From Saccharopolyspora kobensis (GTDB lineage: Bacteria; Actinomycetota; Actinomycetes; Mycobacteriales; Pseudonocardiaceae): a stretch of DNA of 64,000 nucleotides. Where the stretch lies: the NCBI RefSeq assembly GCF_900108315.1, contig NZ_FNVB01000008.1, positions 299,547 to 363,546 of the forward strand, in the 5' to 3' direction. A program made the translations under genes and the position numbers. Below the pieces are notes generated by a model. That model did not search any database. It had not been told where the DNA came from and saw nothing but the letters and a program-made list of their open reading frames with translations. Shown in pieces: positions 49,338-60,459 of the stretch. Each line of letters opens with the position of its first letter. Positions within the stretch are counted from its first letter, which is position 1.

Positions 49338-49404
49338 TGGCACGCACGTCCCGATCGGCCCCGCCCGGCCGGCCGGACATCCCGCAACACATCGAGGAGC
49401 GCTG

Positions 49405-50544
49405 ATGAGTTCACCCCTGTTGGACCTGCCGGGTGCGATCCCCGCACCGGAGGACGCGGTGGACGTGGGCGTGCCATGGCACTTCGGCGATCCGTTCGCC
49501 GAGCAGCGCTCGGCCAGCCGCTCCGCGGTGCTGGTCGACCGGTCGCACCGGCAGGTGCTCGCGGTGCCGGGTGAGGAGCGGTTGAGCTGGCTGCACCTGG
49601 TGCTCTCGCAGCACCTGACCGAGCTGCCGGAGGGGCAGGGCACCGAGGCGCTGATCCTGGACAGCCACGGCCGCGTGGACTGCCACCTGCTCGTCGCCCA
49701 CCACGAGGGCGTGGTCTACCTGGACACCGACGCCGGTGCGCAGGCCAGCAGCGCGCTGCCGACGATGGGCGTCGAGGGCAGGCAACCGGTCGCGGAGTAC
49801 CTGGAGGCGATGCGCTTCTGGTCCAAAGTGGAGCCGCGGGACGCCACCGCGGAGTTCGCGGTGCTCACCGCGATCGGCCCGGACGCGGGCGGCATCCTCG
49901 CCCAGTTCACGGCGGTGCCGTCCAAGCCCTACCAGGTGGAGGCGCTGCCCGGCGGCGGGTTCGCGCGCAACGTGCCCTACCGCTCGCTGCCGACGATCGA
50001 TCTGGTGGTGCCGCGCGAATCGCTGGTCGAGTGGTGGACGAAGCTGACCGACGCGGGCATCCGGCCCTCCGGCACGCTCGCCTTCGAGGCGCTGCGGGTG
50101 GAGGCGCTGCGCCCGCGCGTCGGGCTGGACACCGACGACCGCGCGATCCCGCACGAGCTCGGCTGGGTGCACGTGGCCGCGCACGTGGCGAAGGGCTGCT
50201 ACCGCGGCCAGGAGACCGTGGCGAAGGTGCACAACGTCGGCAAGCCGCCGCGGCGGATGGTGCTGCTGCACCTGGACGGCTCGGCGGAGGTGCAGCCGGA
50301 GACCGGCGACCCGGTGTGGCACGGTGACCGCAAGGTCGGCCGGATCGGCAGCGTCGTGCAGCACCACGAGCTCGGCCCGGTGGCGCTGGCGCTGCTCAAG
50401 CGCTCGACGCCGGTGGACGCCGAACTCGTCGCGGGCGACCCGGAGGACCGGGCGGTGGCCGCCGCGGTGGACCCGGATTCGGTGCCGCCGGACAGCGGCG
50501 AGCCGCCGGGGCGCGTCGCCGCGGAGCGGTTGCGCGGCCGGTAG
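49405..50544 (+). CDS. ygfZ: YgfZ/GcvT-domain folate-binding protein
   Basis: A 379-residue protein from the ATG at 49405. The GcvT-like fold and the YgfZ signature KGCYRGQETVAKVHNVGKPP (about residues 264-283) are present, with the conserved Cys. YgfZ proteins help repair or assemble iron-sulfur clusters in a folate-dependent way. It lies 67 bp downstream of the Fur gene, suggesting a shared iron/oxidative-stress context. Confidence 0.9.
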   Translation: MSSPLLDLPGAIPAPEDAVDVGVPWHFGDPFAEQRSASRSAVLVDRSHRQVLAVPGEERLSWLHLVLSQHLTELPEGQGTEALILDSHGRVDCHLLVAHHEGVVYLDTDAGAQASSALPTMGVEGRQPVAEYLEAMRFWSKVEPRDATAEFAVLTAIGPDAGGILAQFTAVPSKPYQVEALPGGGFARNVPYRSLPTIDLVVPRESLVEWWTKLTDAGIRPSGTLAFEALRVEALRPRVGLDTDDRAIPHELGWVHVAAHVAKGCYRGQETVAKVHNVGKPPRRMVLLHLDGSAEVQPETGDPVWHGDRKVGRIGSVVQHHELGPVALALLKRSTPVDAELVAGDPEDRAVAAAVDPDSVPPDSGEPPGRVAAERLRGR

Positions 50545-50623
50545 CCGGTTCTTTACGCAGCGCTTTCACAACGACATCAGCGAATTGTTGGCGAGTTCCA
50601 CCGAATTGCCGGAGGATGGCCAC

Positions 50624-51184
50624 GTGATCGAAGTCCGCCCGGGTGGACGGCGCCGCATCGACAGGGTTCTGTCCCCGGACTACACCAGTGGAATCGAAGA
50701 CCTCGTGCTGGGCGAGGTGCGGGCGCTGCGGGACGAGGCGGCGCAGGAGGAGACCGACCTCTCGTACCTGCGCCGCGTGCTGCACGCCCGGATCGACATC
50801 GTGCGCGCCGAGCAGCGGCGGCGGGCGGAGGGCGGCTCGACCTCGGTGGTCGAGCAGTTGGTGAACATCCTCTCGGACAACGCCGTCGGTCCGGCGACCG
50901 GTTCCGGCCGCTACCAGACCACCGAGCCCTCGCGCGCCGAGGCGCACCGCAGGCACGTCGAAGCGCTCGTCTCCGACGTCGACCTCTCCAACGTGACGTC
51001 GCTGTCCGAGGCCAAGCTGGACCAGGCCCTCGACGCCTACACCGCCGAAGAGGACTCGGTGTCCCGGCGCCGCCGCGAGGTGCAGCAGGTGGTGGACCGG
51101 CTCAACGCCGAGATCGCCCGCCGCTACCGGGAAGGCGCCGCCTCGGTGGACGACCGACTGGCGGAGGAGCGCGACCGGCACTGA
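50624..51184 (+). CDS. rsiG: RsiG-like anti-sigma factor, cyclic-di-GMP sensing
   Basis: A 186-residue protein from the GTG at 50624 (GGAGG 8 nt upstream). Two long helices carry the E(x3)S(x2)R(x3)Q(x3)D motif. The second copy is exact (Glu143, Ser147, Arg150, Gln154, Asp158). The first is Glu43, Ser47, Arg50, His54, Asp58, with His for Gln. In Streptomyces, RsiG bound to cyclic di-GMP holds the sporulation sigma factor WhiG. A similar role is likely here; no whiG gene lies in the window. Confidence 0.85.
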   Translation: MIEVRPGGRRRIDRVLSPDYTSGIEDLVLGEVRALRDEAAQEETDLSYLRRVLHARIDIVRAEQRRRAEGGSTSVVEQLVNILSDNAVGPATGSGRYQTTEPSRAEAHRRHVEALVSDVDLSNVTSLSEAKLDQALDAYTAEEDSVSRRRREVQQVVDRLNAEIARRYREGAASVDDRLAEERDRH

Positions 51185-51186
51185 CC

Positions 51187-51221
51187 GCACCACCGGTGTC
51201 CGAAGTGGATGCCGGTGGTGC
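51187..51221 (+). terminator. Terminator hairpin after rsiG
   Basis: GCACCACCGG and CCGGTGGTGC form a perfect 10-bp stem with a 15-nt loop, beginning 2 bp after the rsiG stop. Confidence 0.7.
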
Positions 51222-51442
51222 CGCGCCGCGCCGATTCCGCGCGAGATCGGCGACATTTCCGGCGAGATCGGCGATTTCGCGTGAAATCGTCCACCCGGAA
51301 CAGATGCCGCAGCCGAAAGTGCGGCCGATCTCGCGCGCCCGCAGCACGATCACTCCCGCGGATCCGCACGCCTTCCCAGCCGACCCCGTTCGCGCTACGC
51401 TCAGATACTGAAACAAATCTCCCACTATCTGAGATGGAAGCC

Positions 51443-52243
51443 ATGTCGGACACCTACACCCACGGGCACCACGAGAGCGTGCTGCGATCGCACCGCTGGC
51501 GAACCGCCGAGAACTCCGCCGCGTACCTCATCCCGCGCCTGCGGCCGGGCACCGAGGTGCTCGACATCGGGTGCGGGCCGGGCACCATCACGCACGACTT
51601 CGCCGCGCTGGTCGCGCCCGGCCGGGTGCTGGGCGTGGACAACGTCGACGAACCGCTGGAGATCGCCCGCGCCGGAGCGGCCGAGCGCGGCCTGGACAAC
51701 ATCACCTTCGCCAACGCCGACGTCCACGACCTGCCGCACGCCGACGACTCGTTCGACGTCGTGCACGCGCACCAGGTCCTGCAGCACCTGGCCGACCCGG
51801 TCGCCGCGCTGCGCGAGATGCGGCGCGTGTGCCGGCCGGACGGCGTGGTCGCAGCCCGCGACGCGGACTACGGCGGAATGCGGTGGTTCCCGGACAACCC
51901 CGGCCTGGACCGCTGGCTGGAGCTCTACCGCGACGTCGCCCGCCACAACGGCGGTCACCCGGACGGCGGCACGCACCTGAAGGCCTGGGCGCAGGAGGCG
52001 GGCTTCCGCGAGGTCACCTGCACGGCCTCGGCGTGGTGCTTCGCCACGCCCGAGGAACGCGCCTGGTGGGGCAACCTGTGGGCGGACCGCATCCGCCGCT
52101 CGTCCTTCGCCGAGCAGGCTCTGGGCCACGGTCTGACGACCCGCGCCGAGCTGGAGGAGCTGGCGACGGCGTGGCACGCCTGGATCGACGCGGAGGACGG
52201 CTGGTTCGCGGTCCTCAACGGCGAGATCACCTGCCGCCCCTGA
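51443..52243 (+). CDS. SAM-dependent methyltransferase (UbiE/type 11)
   Basis: A 266-residue protein; the ATG at 51443 is used, with one at 51434 in frame. Motif I is VLDIGCGPGTITHDF, followed by VLGVDNVDEPLEIARAG, ADVHDLPHADDSFDVVHAHQ and LREMRRVCRPDGVV. This is a typical small-molecule C- or O-methyltransferase. The substrate is unknown. Its region upstream (51222-51442) contains palindromic GATCGGCGA/TTTCGCG segments but no other gene. Confidence 0.9.
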   Translation: MSDTYTHGHHESVLRSHRWRTAENSAAYLIPRLRPGTEVLDIGCGPGTITHDFAALVAPGRVLGVDNVDEPLEIARAGAAERGLDNITFANADVHDLPHADDSFDVVHAHQVLQHLADPVAALREMRRVCRPDGVVAARDADYGGMRWFPDNPGLDRWLELYRDVARHNGGHPDGGTHLKAWAQEAGFREVTCTASAWCFATPEERAWWGNLWADRIRRSSFAEQALGHGLTTRAELEELATAWHAWIDAEDGWFAVLNGEITCRP

Positions 52244-52249
52244 CGCGCT

Positions 52250-52440
52250 GAACAGCGACCGCGACGGTCACCGCAGCCGTCGCATGGCGCCGCAGGCGCC
52301 CGACCACCCTCGGAACCCGCACCGCCGCGGGTTCTCGGACGCTTCCTGGCGAGGGCAGCCCGTTCGCCGTGCATCGGAACAGGCTCCCGGAGCCAGGGAG
52401 CGTCCGAGGTTCCGCGACCCGCACCGCCAGGCAAAAGGAG
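52250..52440 (+). repeat. Dispersed structured repeat, family D copy 4
   Basis: It begins with CAGCGACCGCGACG and a small GGCGCC-GCA-GGCGCC hairpin. The main stem-loop is 52327-52415: TCGGACGCTTCCTGGC pairs almost perfectly with GCCAGGGAGCGTCCGA. The conserved flanks are GCGGGTTC and GGTTCCGC. It lies downstream of the methyltransferase gene in the sense direction. Confidence 0.85.
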
Positions 52441-52456
52441 TCGGGAATCCCGATCG

Positions 52457-53335
52457 TCAGTTGTGGCGTTCGCGGGAGGCGAACTCGGCCCAGAAGTCCC
52501 GGAGCGCTTCGTAGCGGGTCGCCACCTCTTCCGCGTCGTCGGCCTCCATCGCGTCGACGATCGCGTGCACGTCCTCTGCCGAGGTGTCGGCCTCCAGGTC
52601 GCTGGTGGTCATCAGCTGCACCAGGCCGCCGTAGTCCAGCTCCACCGCCGAGTGCGGGTGGAAGCGCTCCAGCCAGCGGCCCGTCTCGCGCAGGATCCGC
52701 GTCGGCCCGTCATCGCCGATCGACTGGCGGGCGATCGAGTGCGCCCGGGCCACCCGGCGGCGGGCGTCGGCCATCGCCACCCGCCAGCACACCCGGCGCC
52801 GGTCCGGCTCGGTGAACACGCACCGCTCCTCGGGGTCCACCAGCACGAACCAGGGCAGCGGCACGGTCCAGGTCGACGACAGCACGTGCACCGCGCCACC
52901 GGCCAGCTCGCTGACCACCGCGCTGGCGCGCACCTTGGCCTGCTCCACCGGCACCGTCAGCGCCGCCGTGCGCAGCGGCAGCTCCGAGTCGCCCAGGAAC
53001 CCGACCAGCGCCGCCGCGGACCGGCCGCGCAGGTCCAGCGGGCACACCAGCGGCCCGGGGCCGACCGTGGCCGCGGGCCCGCTCGGCACTTCCTTGGGAT
53101 CGAGCACCAGCACGTCTCCGACGCCCTGGACCTCGCCGTCGGCGTTCTCGCCGGGCAGCAGGCGCGGCGGTGCGGCGAGCTGGCTGCGCAGCCAGACGCC
53201 CTGCTCCCGCAGACCGGCGTCGAACGGGTCGACCGGCCCTCGCTCGACCACCGCCGCCAGCTCCTCGTGCAGCGGTGCGTCGAAGGACGACAAGGGCTCG
53301 TACACCCTCAGATAGGCGACGAACGGCTCAGGCAC
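52457..53335 (-). CDS. Conserved protein of unknown function
   Basis: A 292-residue protein from the GTG at 53335 (MPEPFVAYLRVYEPLSSFDA). No signal peptide or membrane segment is visible. Features include a Cys-containing region PLVCPLDLRGRSAAALVGFL, a stretch VHVLSSTWTVPLPWFVLVDP, and a C-terminal helical part (EDVHAIVDAMEADDAEEVAT). I do not recognise a domain. It is convergent with the methyltransferase and divergent from the DUF3073 gene. Confidence 0.75.
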   Translation of the reverse strand: MPEPFVAYLRVYEPLSSFDAPLHEELAAVVERGPVDPFDAGLREQGVWLRSQLAAPPRLLPGENADGEVQGVGDVLVLDPKEVPSGPAATVGPGPLVCPLDLRGRSAAALVGFLGDSELPLRTAALTVPVEQAKVRASAVVSELAGGAVHVLSSTWTVPLPWFVLVDPEERCVFTEPDRRRVCWRVAMADARRRVARAHSIARQSIGDDGPTRILRETGRWLERFHPHSAVELDYGGLVQLMTTSDLEADTSAEDVHAIVDAMEADDAEEVATRYEALRDFWAEFASRERHN

Positions 53336-53559
53336 AGCTGCATCGTGCCAGACCGCCCGAGCGGGTCCTCCGGCGACTCGCGGACGTCGGAAAACGGTGG
53401 GGAGGGCGACGTCACCCAAGACACGGCCACTCAGACCCGGCACCACGTCGCGTTCAACCGCCTCGACACGGTACGGTAGTTACAGGAAAAGTTGTCGAGA
53501 TCATGCGGGGCCGACTTTCCCCTGTCCGCCCCGCACACCCTGTGCGAGGGGGTCGAGCC

Positions 53560-53748
53560 ATGGGGCGCGGCCGGGCTAAGGCCAAGCAGACGAAGGTGGC
53601 CCGCGAGCTGAAGTACAGTTCCCCGTCCATGGACATCGAGGCGTTGCAGCGAGAGCTGTCCGTCCCGGAGTCCGGCGAGTGGTCCAACGAGGACCGCGAT
53701 GACTCGCACGACGACGGGTATGACGACTACGACTACGGCCGACGCTGA
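53560..53748 (+). CDS. DUF3073 protein
   Basis: A 62-residue protein from the ATG at 53560 (GAGGGGG upstream). It begins MGRGRAKAKQTKVARELKYS, the family signature. The second half is acidic and tyrosine-rich (DGYDDYDYGRR). This small actinobacterial protein is regularly encoded next to purM, as here and in mycobacteria. Its function is unknown; a nucleic-acid-binding role is suggested by the basic head. Confidence 0.9.
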   Translation: MGRGRAKAKQTKVARELKYSSPSMDIEALQRELSVPESGEWSNEDRDDSHDDGYDDYDYGRR

Positions 53749-53942
53749 AGCACATCTCCACCGAGGACGGCAGCTGAACGCTGCGCGCTCGGTGAACGGA
53801 TGCGTCGCAAGTCGTTCGTCTTGCCGAAAAGGTGGGAATTGACGAACTCGCGGAGTCCCACATAGGAGGAGCTCACGGGAGTGGCGTCGCCGGGAAACCG
53901 GTGGCGCCACTCACGTGCGTCTACTCCTCGGGCACGTCAACA

Positions 53943-53967
53943 GCCGAGCGGTGAAGCACCGCTCGGC
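53943..53967 (+). terminator. Terminator hairpin downstream of the DUF3073 gene
   Basis: GCCGAGCGGTG, AAG, CACCGCTCGGC: a perfect 11-bp stem with a 3-nt loop followed by TCGTTG. Confidence 0.8.
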
Positions 53968-54034
53968 TCGTTGCGTTGGACAGGTTCCACCGGCCGTGCG
54001 CGTGGACGGGCGCTGAGGTTCCAGCCTTGGACGG

Positions 54035-54240
54035 CCGACCGCGACGCATGACCCTCACCGATCGGAAGGTGTCGCGTGCGCCGCAGGCGCACAGCTCACG
54101 CTGTCAGCTTGCACCGCCGCGGGTTCTCAGCGTTCGCCTGGCGAGGACGGCCCGGCCGCCGTGGTCATGCATGAAGTCGGGCACTCGCAGTCCCAGGCGG
54201 GCGCTGAGATTCCGCCACCCGCACCGCCACGCAGGACGAG
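54035..54240 (+). repeat. Dispersed structured repeat, family D copy 5
   Basis: The small hairpin GTGCGCC-GCA-GGCGCAC lies at 54076-54092. The main stem-loop is 54119-54215, in which TCTCAGCGTTCGCCTGG pairs with CCAGGCGGGCGCTGAGA. The conserved flanks GCACCGCCGCGGGTTCT and TTCCGCCACCCGCACCGCC match copies 1 and 4. Confidence 0.85.
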
Positions 54241-54427
54241 CCCGGAAGAACACAGGAAGACGCCGGCGTGCGCGGGCCGCCTCTCGGCGGATGGCGCTGT
54301 GAGGCTCCAGCCGGACGGTATTCCTCGCAGGCTCTGGTTGGGGCCCGGGGGCACGCGCGCACGCCGGCTCCCCGTACAACGAACCGGCTGCTCCGGGGAT
54401 TCCCGCCCGGCCGGGTGAAATGCGAAC

Positions 54428-54459
54428 GCGGCTCCCGGACGGTGTCCGAGGAGCCGCGC
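54428..54459 (-). terminator. Terminator hairpin of the purF-purM operon
   Basis: CGCGGCTCC and GGAGCCGCG enclose CGGACGGTGTCCGA, which itself pairs (CGGAC/GTCCG). It begins 14 bp after the purM stop. Confidence 0.8.
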
Positions 54460-54472
54460 CCGGCGTTCGGGA

Positions 54473-55597
<1,125 letters not shown>

Positions 55598-55690
55598 ATT
55601 CTGGTGCGATTTGAGATTCGCCGGACGCGCATGTGTAGCACGGACAACGCTACGCGTCGACGGCGAACCTCGGGGGCTGTTGCGGGCGGA

Positions 55691-57289
55691 TCAGGGCCGT
55701 TGCAGTGCTTCGGCGGCGCCGTAGCCGACCGGCAGCACCGGTTCGGCGGGGCCCGCCACGCCCCGTTCGGACTGGCCCTCCAGCACGTACTTGCCGAGCT
55801 TGGCGTCGTCCGGCAGCTCGATCGGGTACTCGCCGTCGAAGCAGGCCGCGCACAACCGGGTGCGGGGCTGCTCGGTGGCCGCGACCAGGCTGTCCAGCGA
55901 CACGTGGCCGAGGCTGTCCGCGCCGATGGAGCGCCGCACCCCGTCCATGTCCAGGCCGTTGGCGATCAGCTCGGCGCGGGAGGCGAAGTCGATGCCGTAG
56001 AAGCACGGCCACTTCACCGGCGGCGAGGCGATCCGCACGTGCACCTCGATGGCACCCGCCTCGCGCAGCATCCGGACCAGGGCGCGCTGGGTGTTGCCGC
56101 GCACCACCGAGTCGTCCACCACGACGAGCCGCTTGCCGCGGATCACCTCGCGCAGCGGGTTGAGCTTGAGCCGGATGCCGAGCTGGCGGATGGTCTGCGA
56201 GGGCTGGATGAAGGTGCGGCCCACGTAGGAGTTCTTCACCAGGCCCTGGCCGTAGGGGATGCCGGAGGCCTGCGCGTAGCCGATCGCCGCGGGCGTGCCC
56301 GACTCCGGCACCGGGATCACCAGGTCGGCCTCGACCGGGTGCTCCTTGGCCAGCCGGCGGCCGATCTCCACGCGGGCGCCGTTGACCGAGCGGCCGGCGA
56401 TGGTGGTGTCCGGGCGGGCCAGGTAGACGTACTCGAAGATGCAGCCCTTGGGCTTCGGGTTGGCGAAGTGCTGGGAGCGCAGGCCGTCGCCGTCGATGGC
56501 CAGCATCTCGCCGGGCTCGACCTCGCGGACGAACGAGGCGCCCACGATGTCCAGGGCGGCCGTTTCGCTGGCCACCACCCAGCCGCGTTCGAGGCGGCCG
56601 AGGACCAGCGGGCGCACGCCGTGCGGGTCGCGCGCCGCGTAGAGCGTCTCCTCGTCGCAGAAGACCATCGAGAACGCGCCGCGCAGCGTCGGGAACAGCT
56701 CCATCGCCGCCTGCTCGACGCCGAGGTCCGCGGCGCGCGCCGCGAGCAGCCCGGTGACCAGGTCGGAGTCGGTGGTGGCGCGGTCGCAGGCGTTGGCCGG
56801 GGAGGAGCTGTTGGCCGACACCGTGTCCACGCCCTCGGCGTTGATGCGGTCGAGCAGCTCACCGGTGTTGACCAGGTTGCCGTTGTGGCCGAGCGCCAGG
56901 CCGCTGCCGGTGACCGTGGTGCGGAAGGTGGGCTGGGCGTTCTCCCAGGTACCGCCGCCGGTCGTGGAGTACCGGGCGTGCCCGACCGCGACGTGGCCGC
57001 GCAGCGACGCCAGGGTCTGCTCGGTGAACACCTGGCTGACCAGCCCGGTGTCCTTGTAGACCAGCACCTGCGAGCCGTCGCCGACGGCGATCCCGGCGGC
57101 TTCCTGGCCGCGGTGCTGGAGGGCGTAGAGACCGTAGAAGCTGAGCTTGGCGACTTCCTCGCCAGGAGCCCACACGCCGAAGACGCCGCACTCCTCGCGG
57201 GGGACGTCTCGTTCGATCGGATCGCCGGCGGGACCGGAGAGGTCCGCGCGGGCGCTTGCGTTGGCCGGTTCGGGCCGGTCGGTGACCAC
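55691..57289 (-). CDS. purF: Amidophosphoribosyltransferase PurF
   Basis: A 532-residue protein from the GTG at 57289. A ~30-residue leader containing the propeptide precedes the class II glutamine-amidotransferase Cys in REECGVFGVW. The glutaminase loop GHARYSTTGGG and the PRPP site VVVDDSVVRGNTQRALV follow. Four cysteines for the Fe-S cluster are visible (KGCIFEYVY, PPVKWPCFYGID, LCAACFDG), as in the Bacillus-type enzyme. It catalyses the first committed step of purine synthesis. Confidence 0.96.
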   Translation of the reverse strand: MVTDRPEPANASARADLSGPAGDPIERDVPREECGVFGVWAPGEEVAKLSFYGLYALQHRGQEAAGIAVGDGSQVLVYKDTGLVSQVFTEQTLASLRGHVAVGHARYSTTGGGTWENAQPTFRTTVTGSGLALGHNGNLVNTGELLDRINAEGVDTVSANSSSPANACDRATTDSDLVTGLLAARAADLGVEQAAMELFPTLRGAFSMVFCDEETLYAARDPHGVRPLVLGRLERGWVVASETAALDIVGASFVREVEPGEMLAIDGDGLRSQHFANPKPKGCIFEYVYLARPDTTIAGRSVNGARVEIGRRLAKEHPVEADLVIPVPESGTPAAIGYAQASGIPYGQGLVKNSYVGRTFIQPSQTIRQLGIRLKLNPLREVIRGKRLVVVDDSVVRGNTQRALVRMLREAGAIEVHVRIASPPVKWPCFYGIDFASRAELIANGLDMDGVRRSIGADSLGHVSLDSLVAATEQPRTRLCAACFDGEYPIELPDDAKLGKYVLEGQSERGVAGPAEPVLPVGYGAAEALQRP

Positions 57290-57420
57290 CGAGAACTCCC
57301 TGAAGGACGAAGCCGGAGTTGCACCTCAGTGTAAACAGCGGGAAACCCGCCGAACGCCAGCCCAGTGGTGGCGACCGTCTCATCGCCGCGGGTCGCCCCG
57401 GCGTGACTCGGTGTCGGTGA

Positions 57421-57807
57421 TCAGGTGTCGATTCGGAGCAGCGGGAGCCACTGGGAGATGTCGGCTCGGGTCCCGGAGGCCGTGAGGGTTCCTCGGTCGA
57501 GCGCTTCGGGCCAGGTCAGGCGGCCGGTGGCGAGCTGGAGCCAGGTGCGCGCGTCGGTCTCGACGACGTTGGGCGGGGTGCCGCGGGTGTGGCGGGGACC
57601 CGCGACGCACTGCACCGCGGCGAACGGCGGGACGCGGACCTCGACGCTGTTGCCCGGCGCGATCTGCTCCAGCGTGCGCAGGCTCAGGCGCACCGCCGCG
57701 GCCAGCTCGGGCCTGGCGGGGCGCTGCGCGTCGTCGTCCAGCCAGGGCTGCACCGCGACGACGGCTTCGCGCATCTCGGCGGGATCAACGGCACGTCGGC
57801 TGGCCAT
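57421..57807 (-). CDS. Sterol-carrier (SCP-2-like) family protein
   Basis: A 128-residue protein from the ATG at 57807 (MASRRAVDPAEMREAVVAVQ). The pattern SVEVRVPPFAAVQCVAGPRH followed by PPNVVETDARTWLQLATGRL and ADISQWLPLLRID fits the small bacterial SCP-type family, commonly adjacent to purF. It may bind lipids or other hydrophobic ligands. It lies upstream of purF in the same direction with a 130-bp gap. Confidence 0.85.
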   Translation of the reverse strand: MASRRAVDPAEMREAVVAVQPWLDDDAQRPARPELAAAVRLSLRTLEQIAPGNSVEVRVPPFAAVQCVAGPRHTRGTPPNVVETDARTWLQLATGRLTWPEALDRGTLTASGTRADISQWLPLLRIDT

Positions 57808-57870
57808 GCGGCAAGCCTACGAAAGCGCCCCGACGGCCCCTCGTGGAGCTCCGTCCGGGCTGGTCAAAGA

Positions 57871-57914
57871 CCGTGAGTGCTTTGGGGCGCTATGACACCC
57901 CAAAGCACTCACGG
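57871..57914. repeat. GTGAGTG hairpin family C, copy 3
   Basis: CCGTGAGTGCTTTGGGG, CGCTATGACA and CCCCAAAGCACTCACGG form a perfect 17-bp stem. The flanks GCTGGTCA and TGACCAGC extend it after a short bulge. It lies between the LuxR-type gene and the SCP gene, both leftward. Confidence 0.9.
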
Positions 57915-57932
57915 CAGCTGACCAGCGGAAAC

Positions 57933-58733
57933 CTATAACCAGCCGAGCTTGACCGCTTGCATGCCCGCCTGGAAGCGGGTCTCGACGCCCAGCCGGGCGA
58001 TCAGCTCGCGGACCCTGCGGTGCGCGGTCCGGGCGCTGAAGCCCATCAGCCGGCCGATCGTGTCGTCCGTCGCGCCCGAGGCCAGCAGGGACAGGATCCA
58101 CCGCTCCTCCTCGGTGGGCTGCATCTCCTGGCCGGACAGGTCCTGAGCCGCGGTGAACGGCGCCGCGAAGCGCCACATGTCCTCGAAGATCCGGCCGAGC
58201 GCGGCCAGCATCGCCGAGCTGCGCACCACCACCGCGCTCTCCACGGTGTTCTCGCTCACCGTCAGCGGCATCAGCGCGATCTCGTTGTCCACCATGATCA
58301 GCTTCGTCGGCGCGACGTGGATCACCCGCGCCTGCTCGCCCTGCGCGACCAGCTTGGTGGTGATGTCCAGCTGCGGCGGCAGCGCCAGCGCCGAACGGTC
58401 GTAGAGCACCTGGTACTGCACGCCTTCGGCGAGCTTGCGGGATTCCAGCGAGTCCAGCGGGCCGGTCGTCACGTACGGCGGCTTGGCCACGCCCTGGACC
58501 AGGTGCGCGGCGTTGCGCTGCAGCTCATAAGCAGCCCAACCGACCCGCTTGGCTCCGTGCACCACCTGCAGCACGCCGCCGTTGCCGGACTGCGCCCGGG
58601 CGGCGCGGGCGACCGACGCGACCTGCGCCTGCACAGCCCGTTCGGTGAGCGGCTCGGTGGCCGCTGTCTCCCTCGTCGGCTCGTCGACCGCGGTCGACGC
58701 ATGGGCCAGGTCCTCGGTGTATCCGGGAAGCAC
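57933..58733 (-). CDS. LuxR-type helix-turn-helix regulator
   Basis: A 266-residue protein from the GTG at 58733, preceded by GAGGAGGGG; longer starts lack this. The middle part (residues ~60-190) has a TrmB/PLD-like sensor region (LAEGVQYQVLYDRSALALPP). The C-terminal LuxR helix-turn-helix reads EEERWILSLLASGATDDTIG then RRVRELIARLGVETRFQAGM. Such proteins occur widely in actinomycetes. Targets are unknown; it lies about 0.25 kb downstream of the subtilase gene, on the same strand. Confidence 0.85.
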   Translation of the reverse strand: MLPGYTEDLAHASTAVDEPTRETAATEPLTERAVQAQVASVARAARAQSGNGGVLQVVHGAKRVGWAAYELQRNAAHLVQGVAKPPYVTTGPLDSLESRKLAEGVQYQVLYDRSALALPPQLDITTKLVAQGEQARVIHVAPTKLIMVDNEIALMPLTVSENTVESAVVVRSSAMLAALGRIFEDMWRFAAPFTAAQDLSGQEMQPTEEERWILSLLASGATDDTIGRLMGFSARTAHRRVRELIARLGVETRFQAGMQAVKLGWL

Positions 58734-58935
58734 GGCACACCCCTCCTCGTGTGCCCCGGCAGCACCGATCAGCACCGGCACCGCGAATGGACACTGAACA
58801 CCCCCGTTGATGGCAACGTAACCACCGGGAACGATCGCTGGAACCGACTTTCGCACGATGGCGCGCAGCGACCTTGGATTGACCCCGTTCGGCCGCACCC
58901 CGGCGTCCCCCGAATGCAGCAGCGGACGCGACGCG

Positions 58936-58972
58936 GGCCCCTCCCGATCATCGTCAGGAAGGGCCCGCGGTT
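58936..58972 (-). terminator. Terminator hairpin of the subtilase gene
   Basis: On the minus strand GCGGGCCCTTCC pairs with GGGAGGGGCCCGC around TGACGATGATC, with one mismatch. It lies about 18 bp past the stop. Confidence 0.75.
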
Positions 58973-58989
58973 CGCATCGTGCTACCGGA

Positions 58990-60165
<1,176 letters not shown>

Positions 60166-60340
60166 GTGTCCCCTCCTTCAAATGCGCTCGGGTGGGGCCG
60201 AGCGAAGGTGTTTCACGGCGGAACGTAACCAGGGAAAACACTCGTACGGGTGATGTTGGCGATTTGTCGCCACACAATCGGGCGGAGGGGTGAACGAATT
60301 CCCATCTCTGCCTGGCCTACCGGGAATGAGCAGGCAAAAT

Positions 60341-60369
60341 CGCGCCCGCCGCGAACAGCGGCGGGCGCG
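60341..60369 (-). terminator. Hairpin between PRC-barrel and subtilase genes
   Basis: CGCGCCCGCCGC, GAACA, GCGGCGGGCGCG: a perfect 12-bp stem. It lies 91 bp past the PRC-barrel stop and upstream of the subtilase start, both genes being leftward. The rest of this 294-bp gap shows no gene. Confidence 0.7.
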
Positions 60370-60459
60370 GTGAAATTACCGTTACATCCTTGTTTCCCAG
60401 ATATTGAGCGCGTCGGGTGAGCTCAGGTCGTATTCACGGAGTGAGCAGCGGAACCACGA

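Larger units (their letters stand above)
53749..54472. other. 724-bp intergenic region rich in hairpins
   Basis: The gap between the convergent DUF3073 and purM genes has no supported gene. It contains a GAGTGGCG/CGCCACTC-type hairpin near 53878-53914, a strong terminator at 53943-53967, repeat D copy 5, and the purM terminator at 54428-54459. Confidence 0.7.

Noticed and set aside
26887..54240. Family D repeats as insertion sequences
   Set aside because: They are about 200 bp, encode nothing, and no target-site duplications or transposase were recognised. A non-autonomous element cannot be excluded, so they are listed as repeats only.
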